Origin: an uncultured Fidelibacterota bacterium | GTDB taxonomy: Bacteria > Fidelibacterota > Marinisomatia > Marinisomatales > TCS55 | Assembly: GCA_913062595.1 (NCBI GenBank) | Contig: CAJXWT010000009.1 | Coordinates: 1 to 43,416 of the forward strand | Direction of reading: 5' to 3' | Length of the DNA: 43,416 bases | In this document: piece by piece, positions 33,963 through 42,406 of the stretch | Numbering within the stretch: the first letter of the stretch is position 1 | Layout: every line of letters starts with the position of its first letter | Program-made: the position numbers and the translations under genes | Notes under the pieces: model-generated | What the model saw: only the letters and a program-made list of their open reading frames with translations | What the model was told of the DNA's origin: nothing | Database searches by the model: none

Positions 33963-36854
33963 ATGAAATACTTTCACAAATTTCTAATAGCATCAGTTAT
34001 ATCGCTTCATTTAGTAACGGCTGGTACTACCGGTAAACTGGTAGGTATTGTACTAGATAAAGCATCAAAAGAACCTCTTATCGGTGCGAATGTGATGATT
34101 GCTGGTACAGGTCTTGGTACCGCCACAGATGCGGAGGGCAGATATTTTATTTTGCAGATCCCACCGAAGACTTATAGTGTGAAGTTTTCAATGATCGGCT
34201 ATAAGGATGTCCTCGTGAAAAACGTTAAAATACAGCTGGACCTAACTACCAGGTTAAATGCAGAATTGGAAGAAGGTGTCATTGGTATGGAAACAGTTGA
34301 GGTGACCGCTCAGCGACCAATGGTCCAGCCTGATGTTACCTATTCACAGGTCAATATTACTAGCGATGAGATCGATATGTTGCCTGTGGAAGAATTTGAG
34401 GATATAATCGCCTTACAAGCGGGTGTAGTTAATTCCGGTGGATTGCACGTCCGCGGGGGTAGAAGCGGTGAAATAGCCTATATGATCGATGGGGTTACTG
34501 TGACTGACCCATATGATGCGGGTATGGCAGTGGAGATTGAGAACAATTCTATTCAAGAATTGCAATTCATCAGCGGCACATTTAACGCTGAATATGGAAA
34601 GGCGATGTCCGGTATCATCAACATTATAACAAAAAGCGGGGATTTTTCGAAATATTCCGGGAATGTATCCTCCATGCTGGGCAGTTATTATGCAAAAGAT
34701 AATCTTTTCCCGCAGTTGGATAAATTTCGTCCAAATACGATTCAGGATATTCAGGGCTCAGTTAATGGCCCAATTGTGCGCGATAAAGTATCATTTTTTG
34801 CTTCTGGCCGTTTTAAACGTAATGGTGGTTATTTATACGGACAGAAAATATTTGTACCCGAGTCACACCAGTGGAATCCGCAAATAAATGATTTTGAATT
34901 TATAAATCCGGGTCATGCGCTTTGGGATTCGCTTTACCATCCGTTTGGAGTGAATGATTCATCCTGGATTGCAATGAACTGGTCTGAACAATATACTGGC
35001 TTGGCAAAACTTACCTGGAAAATTAATTCAACGCTAAAGTTAGCCTATAGTTTTAGCGGTAGCGAGACCGCATCACAAGGTTATTCCCATGCCTATAAAT
35101 GGAATCCGGATGGCAGATCTCATCAATTCACTTCAAAAGCCAGTAGCATGTTGATTGTTGATTACAGTTTAAATCCATCTACTTTTTTCACGCTTTCGTT
35201 ATCACAGTCCATAAACCACTACCGTAGTCAAAGAAGTGATGATAGCAAATATTTTAGAGATCACTCTATTATTTCCATAGATACTGTAAACTGGTTTGGC
35301 GGTGAATTTATTGATACAACTCTTTCCGCAGATCCTAACCTCTTTTATGTAGACCCAACTATAGTAGATTATACTCCCGGGAATAATTTTGAAGTGGGGG
35401 GGCATAGCATGGACTATTTTGAACAAAAATCAACGATAAATACCTTCAAATTGGATGGGATCAGTCAAATTAATCGATTTCATTATTTAAAGGGTGGTTT
35501 GGAATTGAGAATCACGAATCTCGACTTAACTAGCTACACGGTTCAGTTGGCTCAATATACTGGTTACACCCCAAGAATTCCTAACGTCAATGGTGTTAAT
35601 CATGATACTTATGGAGATGATGGACGCAATCCTGTAGAATACGCTCTTTACCTACAGGATAAAATAGAATTTGATGACCTGGTTGTGAATATTGGAATGC
35701 GCTGGGATTATTTTGATCCAGATTGGAAAACTTTAAATGATGGCAGTGATGCGAATATTAATAGTCCCGTAAAGCCAATCAATAATTTCTTTGATCTGGA
35801 TGGAGATACAGCAATTTCTGACTGGGAAATGACGTTTGATAATCGGAAAGATGTGGATGACCGTTTAGAAAGTAATGCATTTGGTGACCCTTGGTATAGA
35901 AAAGTGAAAGCTAAACGCCAACTTAGCCCGCGCTTTGCCTTGGCTTTTCCGATAACAGACCAGGGACATATGCATTTTTCCTATGGACATTTTTTTCAGA
36001 TTCCAAGTTTTAGTTATTTATATACTAATCCAGAATTCGAAATACCAGCAGGTAGCGGATCAGGTTATACAATGGGAAACGCGGACATGGAACCGCAACG
36101 AACTACCCAATATGAAGTAGGTTTTTCGCAACAGGTTGGGCAGGATATAGGTATAGAAATGACCATGTTTTACAAGGATATCCGCAATCTGAATGCTACC
36201 AAGGTAATTCAATCATTTGTTGCGGGTGATCGCTACGGTCTATATATCAATCAAGACTATGCCAATTCAAAAGGTATCACGATCGCGCTGTCAAAAAGAC
36301 CTTCTGCAAAAGTATCCGGCAACATCGATTATACCTATTCTATATCTGAGGGCAATGCTTCGGATCCAGCGGCTGCCTTTCTGGATGAGCAATCGAATGT
36401 GGAACCGGAAAAGATGCTGGTGCCATTAGACTGGGATCAGCGGCATACATTTAATACATCGCTAACCTACCACCCGGTGAAAAATTCGGGCATCGGGTTG
36501 ATTTTTAGGTTTGGTAGTGGTTTCCCATATACAACAGCATATCTAGGGGTGCGAACATCTTTTGAGAATAATGCTCGCGAACCAAGTACATATAATCTTG
36601 ACCTGCGCAGTTACTATCAATTCAATTTTTTTGGCTTGAAGGCTTCATTGAGTATGAATGTCTATAATCTATTTGATATCCGTAATGAGTTAGTTGTTTA
36701 CTCAGATACGGGGCGATCCACATATACTCTCCTGCCAACCTATACACCCCAGTACAGTGGCCCGGGTTATAACAACCTGGATGAATTCCTGGTGCGGCCG
36801 GACTTTTTTTCCAGCCCACGACAGATAAAACTTGGATTTAGTATTAGCCTGTAA
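33963..36854 (+). CDS. TonB-dependent receptor with carboxypeptidase regulatory-like N-terminal domain
   Basis: The start is ATG 33963 (963 residues), giving a good signal peptide; an upstream TTG would add six residues. Residues about 25-105 are a carboxypeptidase D regulatory-like beta-sandwich (GKLVGIVLDKASKEPLIGANV to NAELEEG). A plug domain follows (VEVTAQRP, EEFEDIIALQAGVV, VRGGRSGEIAYMIDGV and FISGTFNAEYGKAMSGIINIIT), and then a 22-strand-size barrel ending in FSISL. The substrate is unknown; no ABC transporter or SusD-like gene is adjacent. It is the first gene of a three-gene envelope operon. Confidence 0.93.
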   Translation: MKYFHKFLIASVISLHLVTAGTTGKLVGIVLDKASKEPLIGANVMIAGTGLGTATDAEGRYFILQIPPKTYSVKFSMIGYKDVLVKNVKIQLDLTTRLNAELEEGVIGMETVEVTAQRPMVQPDVTYSQVNITSDEIDMLPVEEFEDIIALQAGVVNSGGLHVRGGRSGEIAYMIDGVTVTDPYDAGMAVEIENNSIQELQFISGTFNAEYGKAMSGIINIITKSGDFSKYSGNVSSMLGSYYAKDNLFPQLDKFRPNTIQDIQGSVNGPIVRDKVSFFASGRFKRNGGYLYGQKIFVPESHQWNPQINDFEFINPGHALWDSLYHPFGVNDSSWIAMNWSEQYTGLAKLTWKINSTLKLAYSFSGSETASQGYSHAYKWNPDGRSHQFTSKASSMLIVDYSLNPSTFFTLSLSQSINHYRSQRSDDSKYFRDHSIISIDTVNWFGGEFIDTTLSADPNLFYVDPTIVDYTPGNNFEVGGHSMDYFEQKSTINTFKLDGISQINRFHYLKGGLELRITNLDLTSYTVQLAQYTGYTPRIPNVNGVNHDTYGDDGRNPVEYALYLQDKIEFDDLVVNIGMRWDYFDPDWKTLNDGSDANINSPVKPINNFFDLDGDTAISDWEMTFDNRKDVDDRLESNAFGDPWYRKVKAKRQLSPRFALAFPITDQGHMHFSYGHFFQIPSFSYLYTNPEFEIPAGSGSGYTMGNADMEPQRTTQYEVGFSQQVGQDIGIEMTMFYKDIRNLNATKVIQSFVAGDRYGLYINQDYANSKGITIALSKRPSAKVSGNIDYTYSISEGNASDPAAAFLDEQSNVEPEKMLVPLDWDQRHTFNTSLTYHPVKNSGIGLIFRFGSGFPYTTAYLGVRTSFENNAREPSTYNLDLRSYYQFNFFGLKASLSMNVYNLFDIRNELVVYSDTGRSTYTLLPTYTPQYSGPGYNNLDEFLVRPDFFSSPRQIKLGFSISL

Positions 36855-36860
36855 TAAGCG

Positions 36861-39800
36861 ATGAGATTATTCATTATTATTTTCCTGTTTTCTTTACTGA
36901 TTGGTCAACAACCAGACAAAATTTTAGAAGGTGTTGAAAGCCGTGCAAAAAGCTTAGATGTGACGGACAGGAAATATGGCGATCATAACGGTAATCGTAT
37001 TTTTAACCGTTTCTATAATTTCGGTGGTATTGGAGATGCTGGTGGAAGTTTATCCGGAGTTTATCCATATGGTTCAGGACATTCTTATTTTTATGAATTT
37101 ACACCTGTAGTAGCTGCCAGTGTCATTGATACCAATGGCAATCGTGTCCACATTGTTTCGGATGGCGCAGTGGCGCTTAAGGATAATTCTCCCCAAGGGT
37201 ACCAGTGGGGCTTTGAGCCACTTACAGGATATGCCAATCCTAATCAGGAAATCATGGCTATGAGTGATAAATCTTACACTTGGCCGGAAACCTGGCCAAA
37301 TCGTGAAAGTGATTGGGATGGGTATTGGAATGGTCAATATGGTAAGTATGAGCGTGCGGACCAGGAATCATATTTTGTGATGGATGATTATTATAATGAT
37401 GAATTTTCACATTTTCCTGATTCGGCAGATACCGACGCGGTTCCGAAGCGCAGGTCAGGGATTGGGGTCGAGTTGGAAGTGCGGATTTATCAATGGAATC
37501 ATCCGGCCGCAGAAGATATTATTATCGTAACCTACTGGATAACGAATGTTGGTACATCGCGTTTGGACAGCGTCGTATTTGGAATGTATGGAGATGCGGA
37601 TATTGGCAGCACAAATGGTGATTATTCGGATGATGATGCCTGGTTCGATATTGAAAACGATATTGTATACCAATGGGACCACGATGGTTGGAGTAATGCA
37701 GGTGGCGGTTTCAAGCCGGTCTACTTTGGCTGGAGTTTTTTGGAATCCCCAGGAAATCCTCACGATGGAATAGATAATGATGAGGACGGAATGATTGATG
37801 AAAGTCAGTTTGATGGTATTGATAATGACGAGGATTGGCTGGCGGAAAGGGACGATATTGGGTCAGATGGACTCGGTGAATATCATTATGGTTATGCTGG
37901 TCCTGATGCAGATGGTACAGAAGGAAATGGAATACCTGATCTGGGAGAACCAAATTTTGAAATTACTGATAATGATGAATCAGATCAGATCGGGTTAACC
38001 AGTTTTTACGCATCGCCTTATCCGAGTATATATCCTTCCAATGATGAAATTATGTGGAACCAATTAAAACCGGGGATTTTTGATGTAGCATCGCAAAATA
38101 TTGATCAAACTTTTCTTTATGGTTCTGGATATATTGCGCTGGATCCTGGAGAGAAAAAGAAATTCGCCGTGGCAATGGTGTTTGGTAATGATATGGATGA
38201 TATTTTGAGAAATACGGTTACCATGCAAAACATATATGATAATGATTATAATTTTGCCAAACCGCCCCTGAAACCCAACTTGACTGTAATACCAGGGGAT
38301 AGGAAAGTGACCCTTTTTTGGGATAAACTAGCGGAGAATTCACTCGATGCCATCTATGGCGCAGATTTCGAAGGATATCGTGTATACCGCAGTACGGACC
38401 CTGGTTTTATTGATCCGTACATTATTACGGATGCCTATGGTAATAATACCTTTAAAAAACCGATCGCTCAATTCGACTTGATTGATAGTTTAAAAGGACC
38501 CCATCCAATTGGTTTTAACGGAATACAATACGATATGGGCAGTGATACGGGTCTGGAACATATGTATGTAGACAGTAACAATGTTTATAATGGTATGACC
38601 TACTATTACGCTGTCGTGGCCTATGATAAAGGGTATGACCTTGATTTCTATGAACTGGGATTTAGTGAACAAGAAAACTTGTTACCAATAGCGCCTTCTG
38701 AATGTTCTATTATTGTTGACCTTGACCGTAAGGGTAACGTGACCAATTTGAGTGAAAATGCTGGTAAAGTTGTAACGAATGCACCTGTGGCAGGGTATAT
38801 GGGGCCTAATACATCAGCGCCGGGGCAAGAGTTTGTAGCACATGATTCTGGCTATGCCACCGGTAGAATAGAAGTGCTGACTGTCGATCCAACAGCCGTA
38901 CCTGAAAATGCTACTTATTCATTAAGTTTTGAGAGGGCCCTTGGCAGTTCTATTATTTACTATTCGGTTCGGGATGAGCAATTAAAAGATGAAGCATTTG
39001 TTATAGCAAGTGGGTATGGATCTCTAGACCGTAAAAATATAGACTCTACGACTGTAGATATTACTGATGAAAGTGGTGCAACGACTTATCAGCTTGGTAT
39101 TGATTATACCATGGACTATGCTAATGGTATTATTATAGCTACTGAAGGCAGCGCGCTGGAAGAAATGAATACTTATGTTGCCAGCTATCTCTATTATCCA
39201 ATTTTAAATAGTAGTTCAACTGCAGGAGAAACTGATAATCCCATTTTTGACGGCATGAAAATTTATATATTTAATGATTATATCGGTGTGAATGTTGATT
39301 CTTCAGGCTGGGTTGGTGTGAACGCGCCATATTGCTACAGAATCTTTGATCAAAGAATTCATCCTGCCGATTTCGAAATAATTTGGGAAGGGGATGTTGG
39401 CGACTCGGTCACGGCTGATTATTCTAATCTTCCTTCACCCTTCAGGGTCAGGAACATTACGGAGAATAATGAGGTTACTTTTCGTATCTATGATATTAAT
39501 AATAATGACCTTTGGGAACCTGAAGAACCAATTTTATTAATGCCTTATCCGGGTATGCAAACACCCTACATGTTTGTCCAGTTTTTCCCGGATTCAGTTA
39601 TGTGTCCTTATAATGAAGATGATGTTTTGTACGATACGACCGCTACCATCGCGAAAGGCGATCGTTTCAGAATAACTACAGTGCGGCCCTTTACCAGCGA
39701 TGATAAATATCATTTCACCACCAGAAAGTCATGGGTGGACAATCAATTGGCTACTGATGAACTTGATGATATCGTAGTTGTGCCAAATCCATATGTTGTA

Positions 39801-40076
39801 ACAGCTCGCTGGGAACCAAAACATATCTATGTATCTGGGCGCGGTCCTCGGAAACTGGATTTTATCAATTTACCCCAAGTCTGCACCATCAAGATCTTTA
39901 CTATGGCTGGGTACCTAGTTGATGTAATAGAGCACAGCAGTGCATATGAGTATGGTACCTATTCATGGGATATGTTATCAAAGGATGGATTGGAAATTGC
40001 CTATGGTCTTTATATCTATCATGTAGATGCGCCAAATGTGGGTGAAAAAATAGGGAAATTTGCGGTAATAAAATGA
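36861..40076 (+). CDS. Large surface protein with FnIII-like region and FlgD/type IX-like C-terminal domain
   Basis: The 1071-residue protein has a signal peptide cut before Gln (LLIGQQPDK). An Asp-rich region (about 300-370: GIDNDEDGMIDE, then GIDNDEDW and GPDADGTEGNG) looks like Ca2+-binding thrombospondin-3-like loops. A fibronectin III-like segment lies at about 475-610 (DRKVTLFWDKLAENSLD to YYYAVVAYDKGYD). The end (VVPNPYVV, CTIKIFTMAGYLVDVIE, YGLYIYHVDAP, IGKFAVIK) has the FlgD-Ig/Por-secretion pattern used by type IX cargo. It lies 6 bases after the receptor gene and overlaps the PorV-like gene (ATGA). The function is unknown. Confidence 0.85.
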   Translation: MRLFIIIFLFSLLIGQQPDKILEGVESRAKSLDVTDRKYGDHNGNRIFNRFYNFGGIGDAGGSLSGVYPYGSGHSYFYEFTPVVAASVIDTNGNRVHIVSDGAVALKDNSPQGYQWGFEPLTGYANPNQEIMAMSDKSYTWPETWPNRESDWDGYWNGQYGKYERADQESYFVMDDYYNDEFSHFPDSADTDAVPKRRSGIGVELEVRIYQWNHPAAEDIIIVTYWITNVGTSRLDSVVFGMYGDADIGSTNGDYSDDDAWFDIENDIVYQWDHDGWSNAGGGFKPVYFGWSFLESPGNPHDGIDNDEDGMIDESQFDGIDNDEDWLAERDDIGSDGLGEYHYGYAGPDADGTEGNGIPDLGEPNFEITDNDESDQIGLTSFYASPYPSIYPSNDEIMWNQLKPGIFDVASQNIDQTFLYGSGYIALDPGEKKKFAVAMVFGNDMDDILRNTVTMQNIYDNDYNFAKPPLKPNLTVIPGDRKVTLFWDKLAENSLDAIYGADFEGYRVYRSTDPGFIDPYIITDAYGNNTFKKPIAQFDLIDSLKGPHPIGFNGIQYDMGSDTGLEHMYVDSNNVYNGMTYYYAVVAYDKGYDLDFYELGFSEQENLLPIAPSECSIIVDLDRKGNVTNLSENAGKVVTNAPVAGYMGPNTSAPGQEFVAHDSGYATGRIEVLTVDPTAVPENATYSLSFERALGSSIIYYSVRDEQLKDEAFVIASGYGSLDRKNIDSTTVDITDESGATTYQLGIDYTMDYANGIIIATEGSALEEMNTYVASYLYYPILNSSSTAGETDNPIFDGMKIYIFNDYIGVNVDSSGWVGVNAPYCYRIFDQRIHPADFEIIWEGDVGDSVTADYSNLPSPFRVRNITENNEVTFRIYDINNNDLWEPEEPILLMPYPGMQTPYMFVQFFPDSVMCPYNEDDVLYDTTATIAKGDRFRITTVRPFTSDDKYHFTTRKSWVDNQLATDELDDIVVVPNPYVVTARWEPKHIYVSGRGPRKLDFINLPQVCTIKIFTMAGYLVDVIEHSSAYEYGTYSWDMLSKDGLEIAYGLYIYHVDAPNVGEKIGKFAVIK

Positions 40077-41095
40077 TCGGCATTAAAAGAACATTAATTA
40101 TTATGGCCTGCTCAGCGTGTCTTTATGGTCAAATAACTGGAAGCGTAAGTAATGTCGGTACAACAGCAGCATCATTTTTGGATATTGGTATTGGAGCAAG
40201 ATCGCTATCGATGGGCGGCGCTTTCGTTGCCCTTGCTGATGACCCGACTGCCCTGTATTGGAATCCAGCAGGTATGGTAAATATTCAGACACCAACAGCG
40301 CATTTTTTTCACTCACCATGGTTGGCTGATATCCGTTTCAATCATAGTGCAGTGGTAGTGCCAATAGATAGGTCTAGTTCATTTGGTTTTTTCATTACAT
40401 CCGTCTCGATGGATGAAATGCAGGTGCGAACAGTAAAAATTCCCCAGGGAACTGGTGAATACTTTTCGGTTAGTAATGTAGCCTTAGCTGGTTCTTACGC
40501 TCGACGACTCACCGATCGCTTTTCGTTCGGTTTTAATATTAAATACATACAAGAAAAGATATGGCATATGAATGCGGGTGGATTGGCCGTTGATTTGGGG
40601 AGTTTATTTGTTACCAAAAACAGCGGTGTTCGTATTGGCATGTCCGTTTCAAATTTCGGTGGAAAATCAGCCATGGAAGGATATGATACTGAAGTGGATT
40701 ATGACGTGGATGAGACCATGTATGGTAACAACGATAAAATCGATGCGCATTTGAACGCGATGAAATGGCCGCTACCATTAGTTTTTCGCGCAGGAGTGAG
40801 CAAGGATTTAATACAATCAGATATATATAAACTCACCCTTGCGGGTGATGCAGTCCATCCAAATAATAACGTTGAGTATCTGAATCTTGGGTTTGAGTAT
40901 ATATTCCGCGATATTCTTGCTCTTCGGGGTGGACAGGCTTTTCTTGGTATGGATGACTCAAAACAAGGTTTGACATTAGGTGTGGGTCTTAATTATCAAA
41001 TACCGAGAGGACCAAGGATTACACTAGATTATGCTTACCGATCCTTTGGTGTTTTTGAAAATATCTCTGGTTATTCTCTAAACCTTATTTTCTAA
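40073..41095 (+). CDS. PorV/PorQ (UPF0164)-family outer-membrane barrel
   Basis: The 340-residue protein has a signal peptide ending in LYG before Gln. The family signature is clear near the N-terminus: FLDIGIGARSLSMGGAFVAL, then ADDPTALYWNPAGM. The rest alternates hydrophobic strands with turns, as in a FadL-like 14-strand barrel, and ends in YSLNLIF. PorV shuttles type IX cargo to the attachment complex in Bacteroidota, and its placement after a CTD-bearing surface protein suits that role. No other type IX component is present in this window. Confidence 0.88.
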   Translation: MIGIKRTLIIMACSACLYGQITGSVSNVGTTAASFLDIGIGARSLSMGGAFVALADDPTALYWNPAGMVNIQTPTAHFFHSPWLADIRFNHSAVVVPIDRSSSFGFFITSVSMDEMQVRTVKIPQGTGEYFSVSNVALAGSYARRLTDRFSFGFNIKYIQEKIWHMNAGGLAVDLGSLFVTKNSGVRIGMSVSNFGGKSAMEGYDTEVDYDVDETMYGNNDKIDAHLNAMKWPLPLVFRAGVSKDLIQSDIYKLTLAGDAVHPNNNVEYLNLGFEYIFRDILALRGGQAFLGMDDSKQGLTLGVGLNYQIPRGPRITLDYAYRSFGVFENISGYSLNLIF

Positions 41096-41103
41096 TTTAA
41101 ATT

Positions 41104-41613
41104 ATGACAGAAAAAAAGAGCATTCTGCTGGTTTCCGCCACTGGGAGGGAAAACTACGAATTAGCCCAGGAACTCAAAGAAATAATTGATAATGCAGCAG
41201 CAGTTTTTGCGACAGTAATTAACCTTGAGTCTTATGATTTGCCACTCTACAGGCCAGGTATTGAGATTAACAATAAAACTGCCCAGAAATTGAGTGCGGA
41301 ATTCGAGAGTACGGACGGATTTGTTTTCTGTGCCCCGGAATATAACGGTGGGGCACCACCTATATTGACCAACGCGATTACATGGGTGTCAATTACAACT
41401 GCAAACTGGCGCGATGGCTGCAATGATAAATTTGCTGTAATTGCAACTAGCAGCGATGGTTCAGGTCAACGTTTTCTTATCTCATTTCGCTCGCAATTAG
41501 AACATATGGGTACATTGGTGTTGCCGAGAACTATTACGGTTACTAAAGGGCAATCTTTGAATAGAGAATCTGCAGAGAGGACATTGCAGAGTTTGGTTCG
41601 CTATATGACCTAG
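41104..41613 (+). CDS. NAD(P)H-dependent FMN reductase family flavoprotein
   Basis: The 169-residue flavodoxin-like protein begins with a beta strand (KSILLVSATGR) whose loop binds the FMN phosphate; the usual GSxR is changed to SATGR. CAPEYNGGAPPILTNAITWVS is the strongest family mark (PEYN-G). It would reduce FMN or quinones with NAD(P)H. The spacing of 8 bases after the PorV-like gene suggests read-through from the envelope operon, although function differs. Confidence 0.85.
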   Translation: MTEKKSILLVSATGRENYELAQELKEIIDNAAAVFATVINLESYDLPLYRPGIEINNKTAQKLSAEFESTDGFVFCAPEYNGGAPPILTNAITWVSITTANWRDGCNDKFAVIATSSDGSGQRFLISFRSQLEHMGTLVLPRTITVTKGQSLNRESAERTLQSLVRYMT

Positions 41614-41655
41614 TAATTATTTGGAATATCCTACCTGATACAAGCTAGAGGTTTT

Positions 41656-41688
41656 ATGCAGACCAAGGAGATGGTTTTGCTCGAATAA
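41656..41688 (+). CDS. Ten-codon ORF, copy B of a sister pair (possible peptide MQTKEMVLLE)
   Basis: ATG to TAA encodes MQTKEMVLLE. AGAGG lies 4 bases ahead of the ATG, so ribosome-binding context is acceptable. Nineteen of the first 21 bases equal the copy at 5136, and the later codons differ mostly in ways that keep Leu-Leu. It is followed 19 bases later by a strong terminator hairpin, and no plus-strand gene lies between. Translation is unproven. Confidence 0.35.
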   Translation: MQTKEMVLLE

Positions 41689-41707
41689 ATTCTAATAATA
41701 AAGTGAT

Positions 41708-41735
41708 AAAAAAGGGGCAATTCAGCCCCTTTTTT
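41708..41735. terminator. Bidirectional intrinsic terminator between FMN reductase and hsp20
   Basis: An 11-bp stem with AAAAAAGGGGC (41708-41718) and its complement GCCCCTTTTTT (41725-41735) closes a 6-base loop. A U tract follows in either direction. It ends the plus-strand envelope operon and the convergent hsp20 transcript. Confidence 0.92.
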
Positions 41736-41752
41736 ATTTACAGCCATTACAA

Positions 41753-42187
41753 TTAACTGATCTTTATTTGACGACCTTCAGGAAGAATTTCCTTGGTCTT
41801 TGGTAAGGTAACCGTTAACACGCCGTTCTTGAATTTTGCGGCAACCTTGTCCTCATTTACGTTATCTGGCAGCCTGAAACTGCGATTAAATGAACCAAGT
41901 TGACGTTCACGGATCCGATAACCATCAGTGGATTTTTCATTATCAATAGCGCGTTCACCTTTAATTGTGATAACGCCATCGTGAATATCTACAGAAACGT
42001 CATTTTTATCTAAACCCGGCATATCTGCGGATAAGAAAAATTCTTTTTCTGTTTCGTTCACATCGACTGCAAGCATCCAGGATTGTCCAGCAGAAAGACG
42101 GGGCCAACCAGGGCTAAACATGCTATCGAAGATCCGATCAAAATCAGTCATTAAACTGCGTGTTGGGTTCCATTTTACTAGTGTCAT
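41753..42187 (-). CDS. Small heat shock protein, Hsp20 family
   Basis: The 144-residue protein has the alpha-crystallin domain (about 38-135): AVDVNETEKEFFLSADMPGL, VSVDIHDGVITIKGERA, RERQLGSFNRSFRLP and KFKNGVLTVTLPK, the last being the canonical GVL motif of this family. An IxI-type tail is present (IKIS). It prevents aggregation of unfolded proteins and acts in large oligomers. AAAGGAG gives a strong Shine-Dalgarno. The upstream region has a near-consensus sigma-54 promoter at 42233-42249 rather than an obvious sigma-32 type. Confidence 0.95.
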   Translation of the reverse strand: MTLVKWNPTRSLMTDFDRIFDSMFSPGWPRLSAGQSWMLAVDVNETEKEFFLSADMPGLDKNDVSVDIHDGVITIKGERAIDNEKSTDGYRIRERQLGSFNRSFRLPDNVNEDKVAAKFKNGVLTVTLPKTKEILPEGRQIKIS

Positions 42188-42232
42188 TTAAGACTCCTTT
42201 CTTTGATTATTTAATTGTTTCACCATTATTAT

Positions 42233-42249
42233 TACAATTTTCGTGCCAA
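42233..42249 (-). promoter_or_regulatory. Candidate sigma-54 (-24/-12) promoter of hsp20
   Basis: On the minus strand TTGGCACGAAAATTGTA matches the sigma-54 consensus YTGGCACGrNNNTTGCW at all fixed positions except the C of the -12 GC, which is T. It places transcription start about 34 bases before the hsp20 ATG. Confidence 0.45.
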
Positions 42250-42275
42250 CATATCATTTAGACATAATTTTCATT

Positions 42276-42299
42276 GAAAGATGCAAATTTGTCGCTTTC
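42276..42299. promoter_or_regulatory. Imperfect 24-bp palindrome upstream of the hsp20 promoter
   Basis: GAAAG, then 3 bases, then CAAATTTG, then 3 bases, then CTTTC. Half-sites match at 9 of 12 positions. It lies about 27 bases beyond the proposed -24 element and could bind a dimeric regulator. Confidence 0.3.
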
Positions 42300-42406
42300 T
42301 ATAATTATTTTGTCAGGCCAGTCTGATATTTCTGCAGAGATTGGCTTTGGATATTCGATTTTAGACCAATTATTGTGTAGTTTTTCGTTCTTATATTGTA
42401 TTGTTT

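Noticed and set aside
37755-37880. Asp-rich repeats in the 1071-residue protein considered as a simple-sequence repeat
   Set aside because: The unit (GIDNDEDG-like) recurs only twice and fits Ca2+-loop structure; not a DNA-level tandem repeat.
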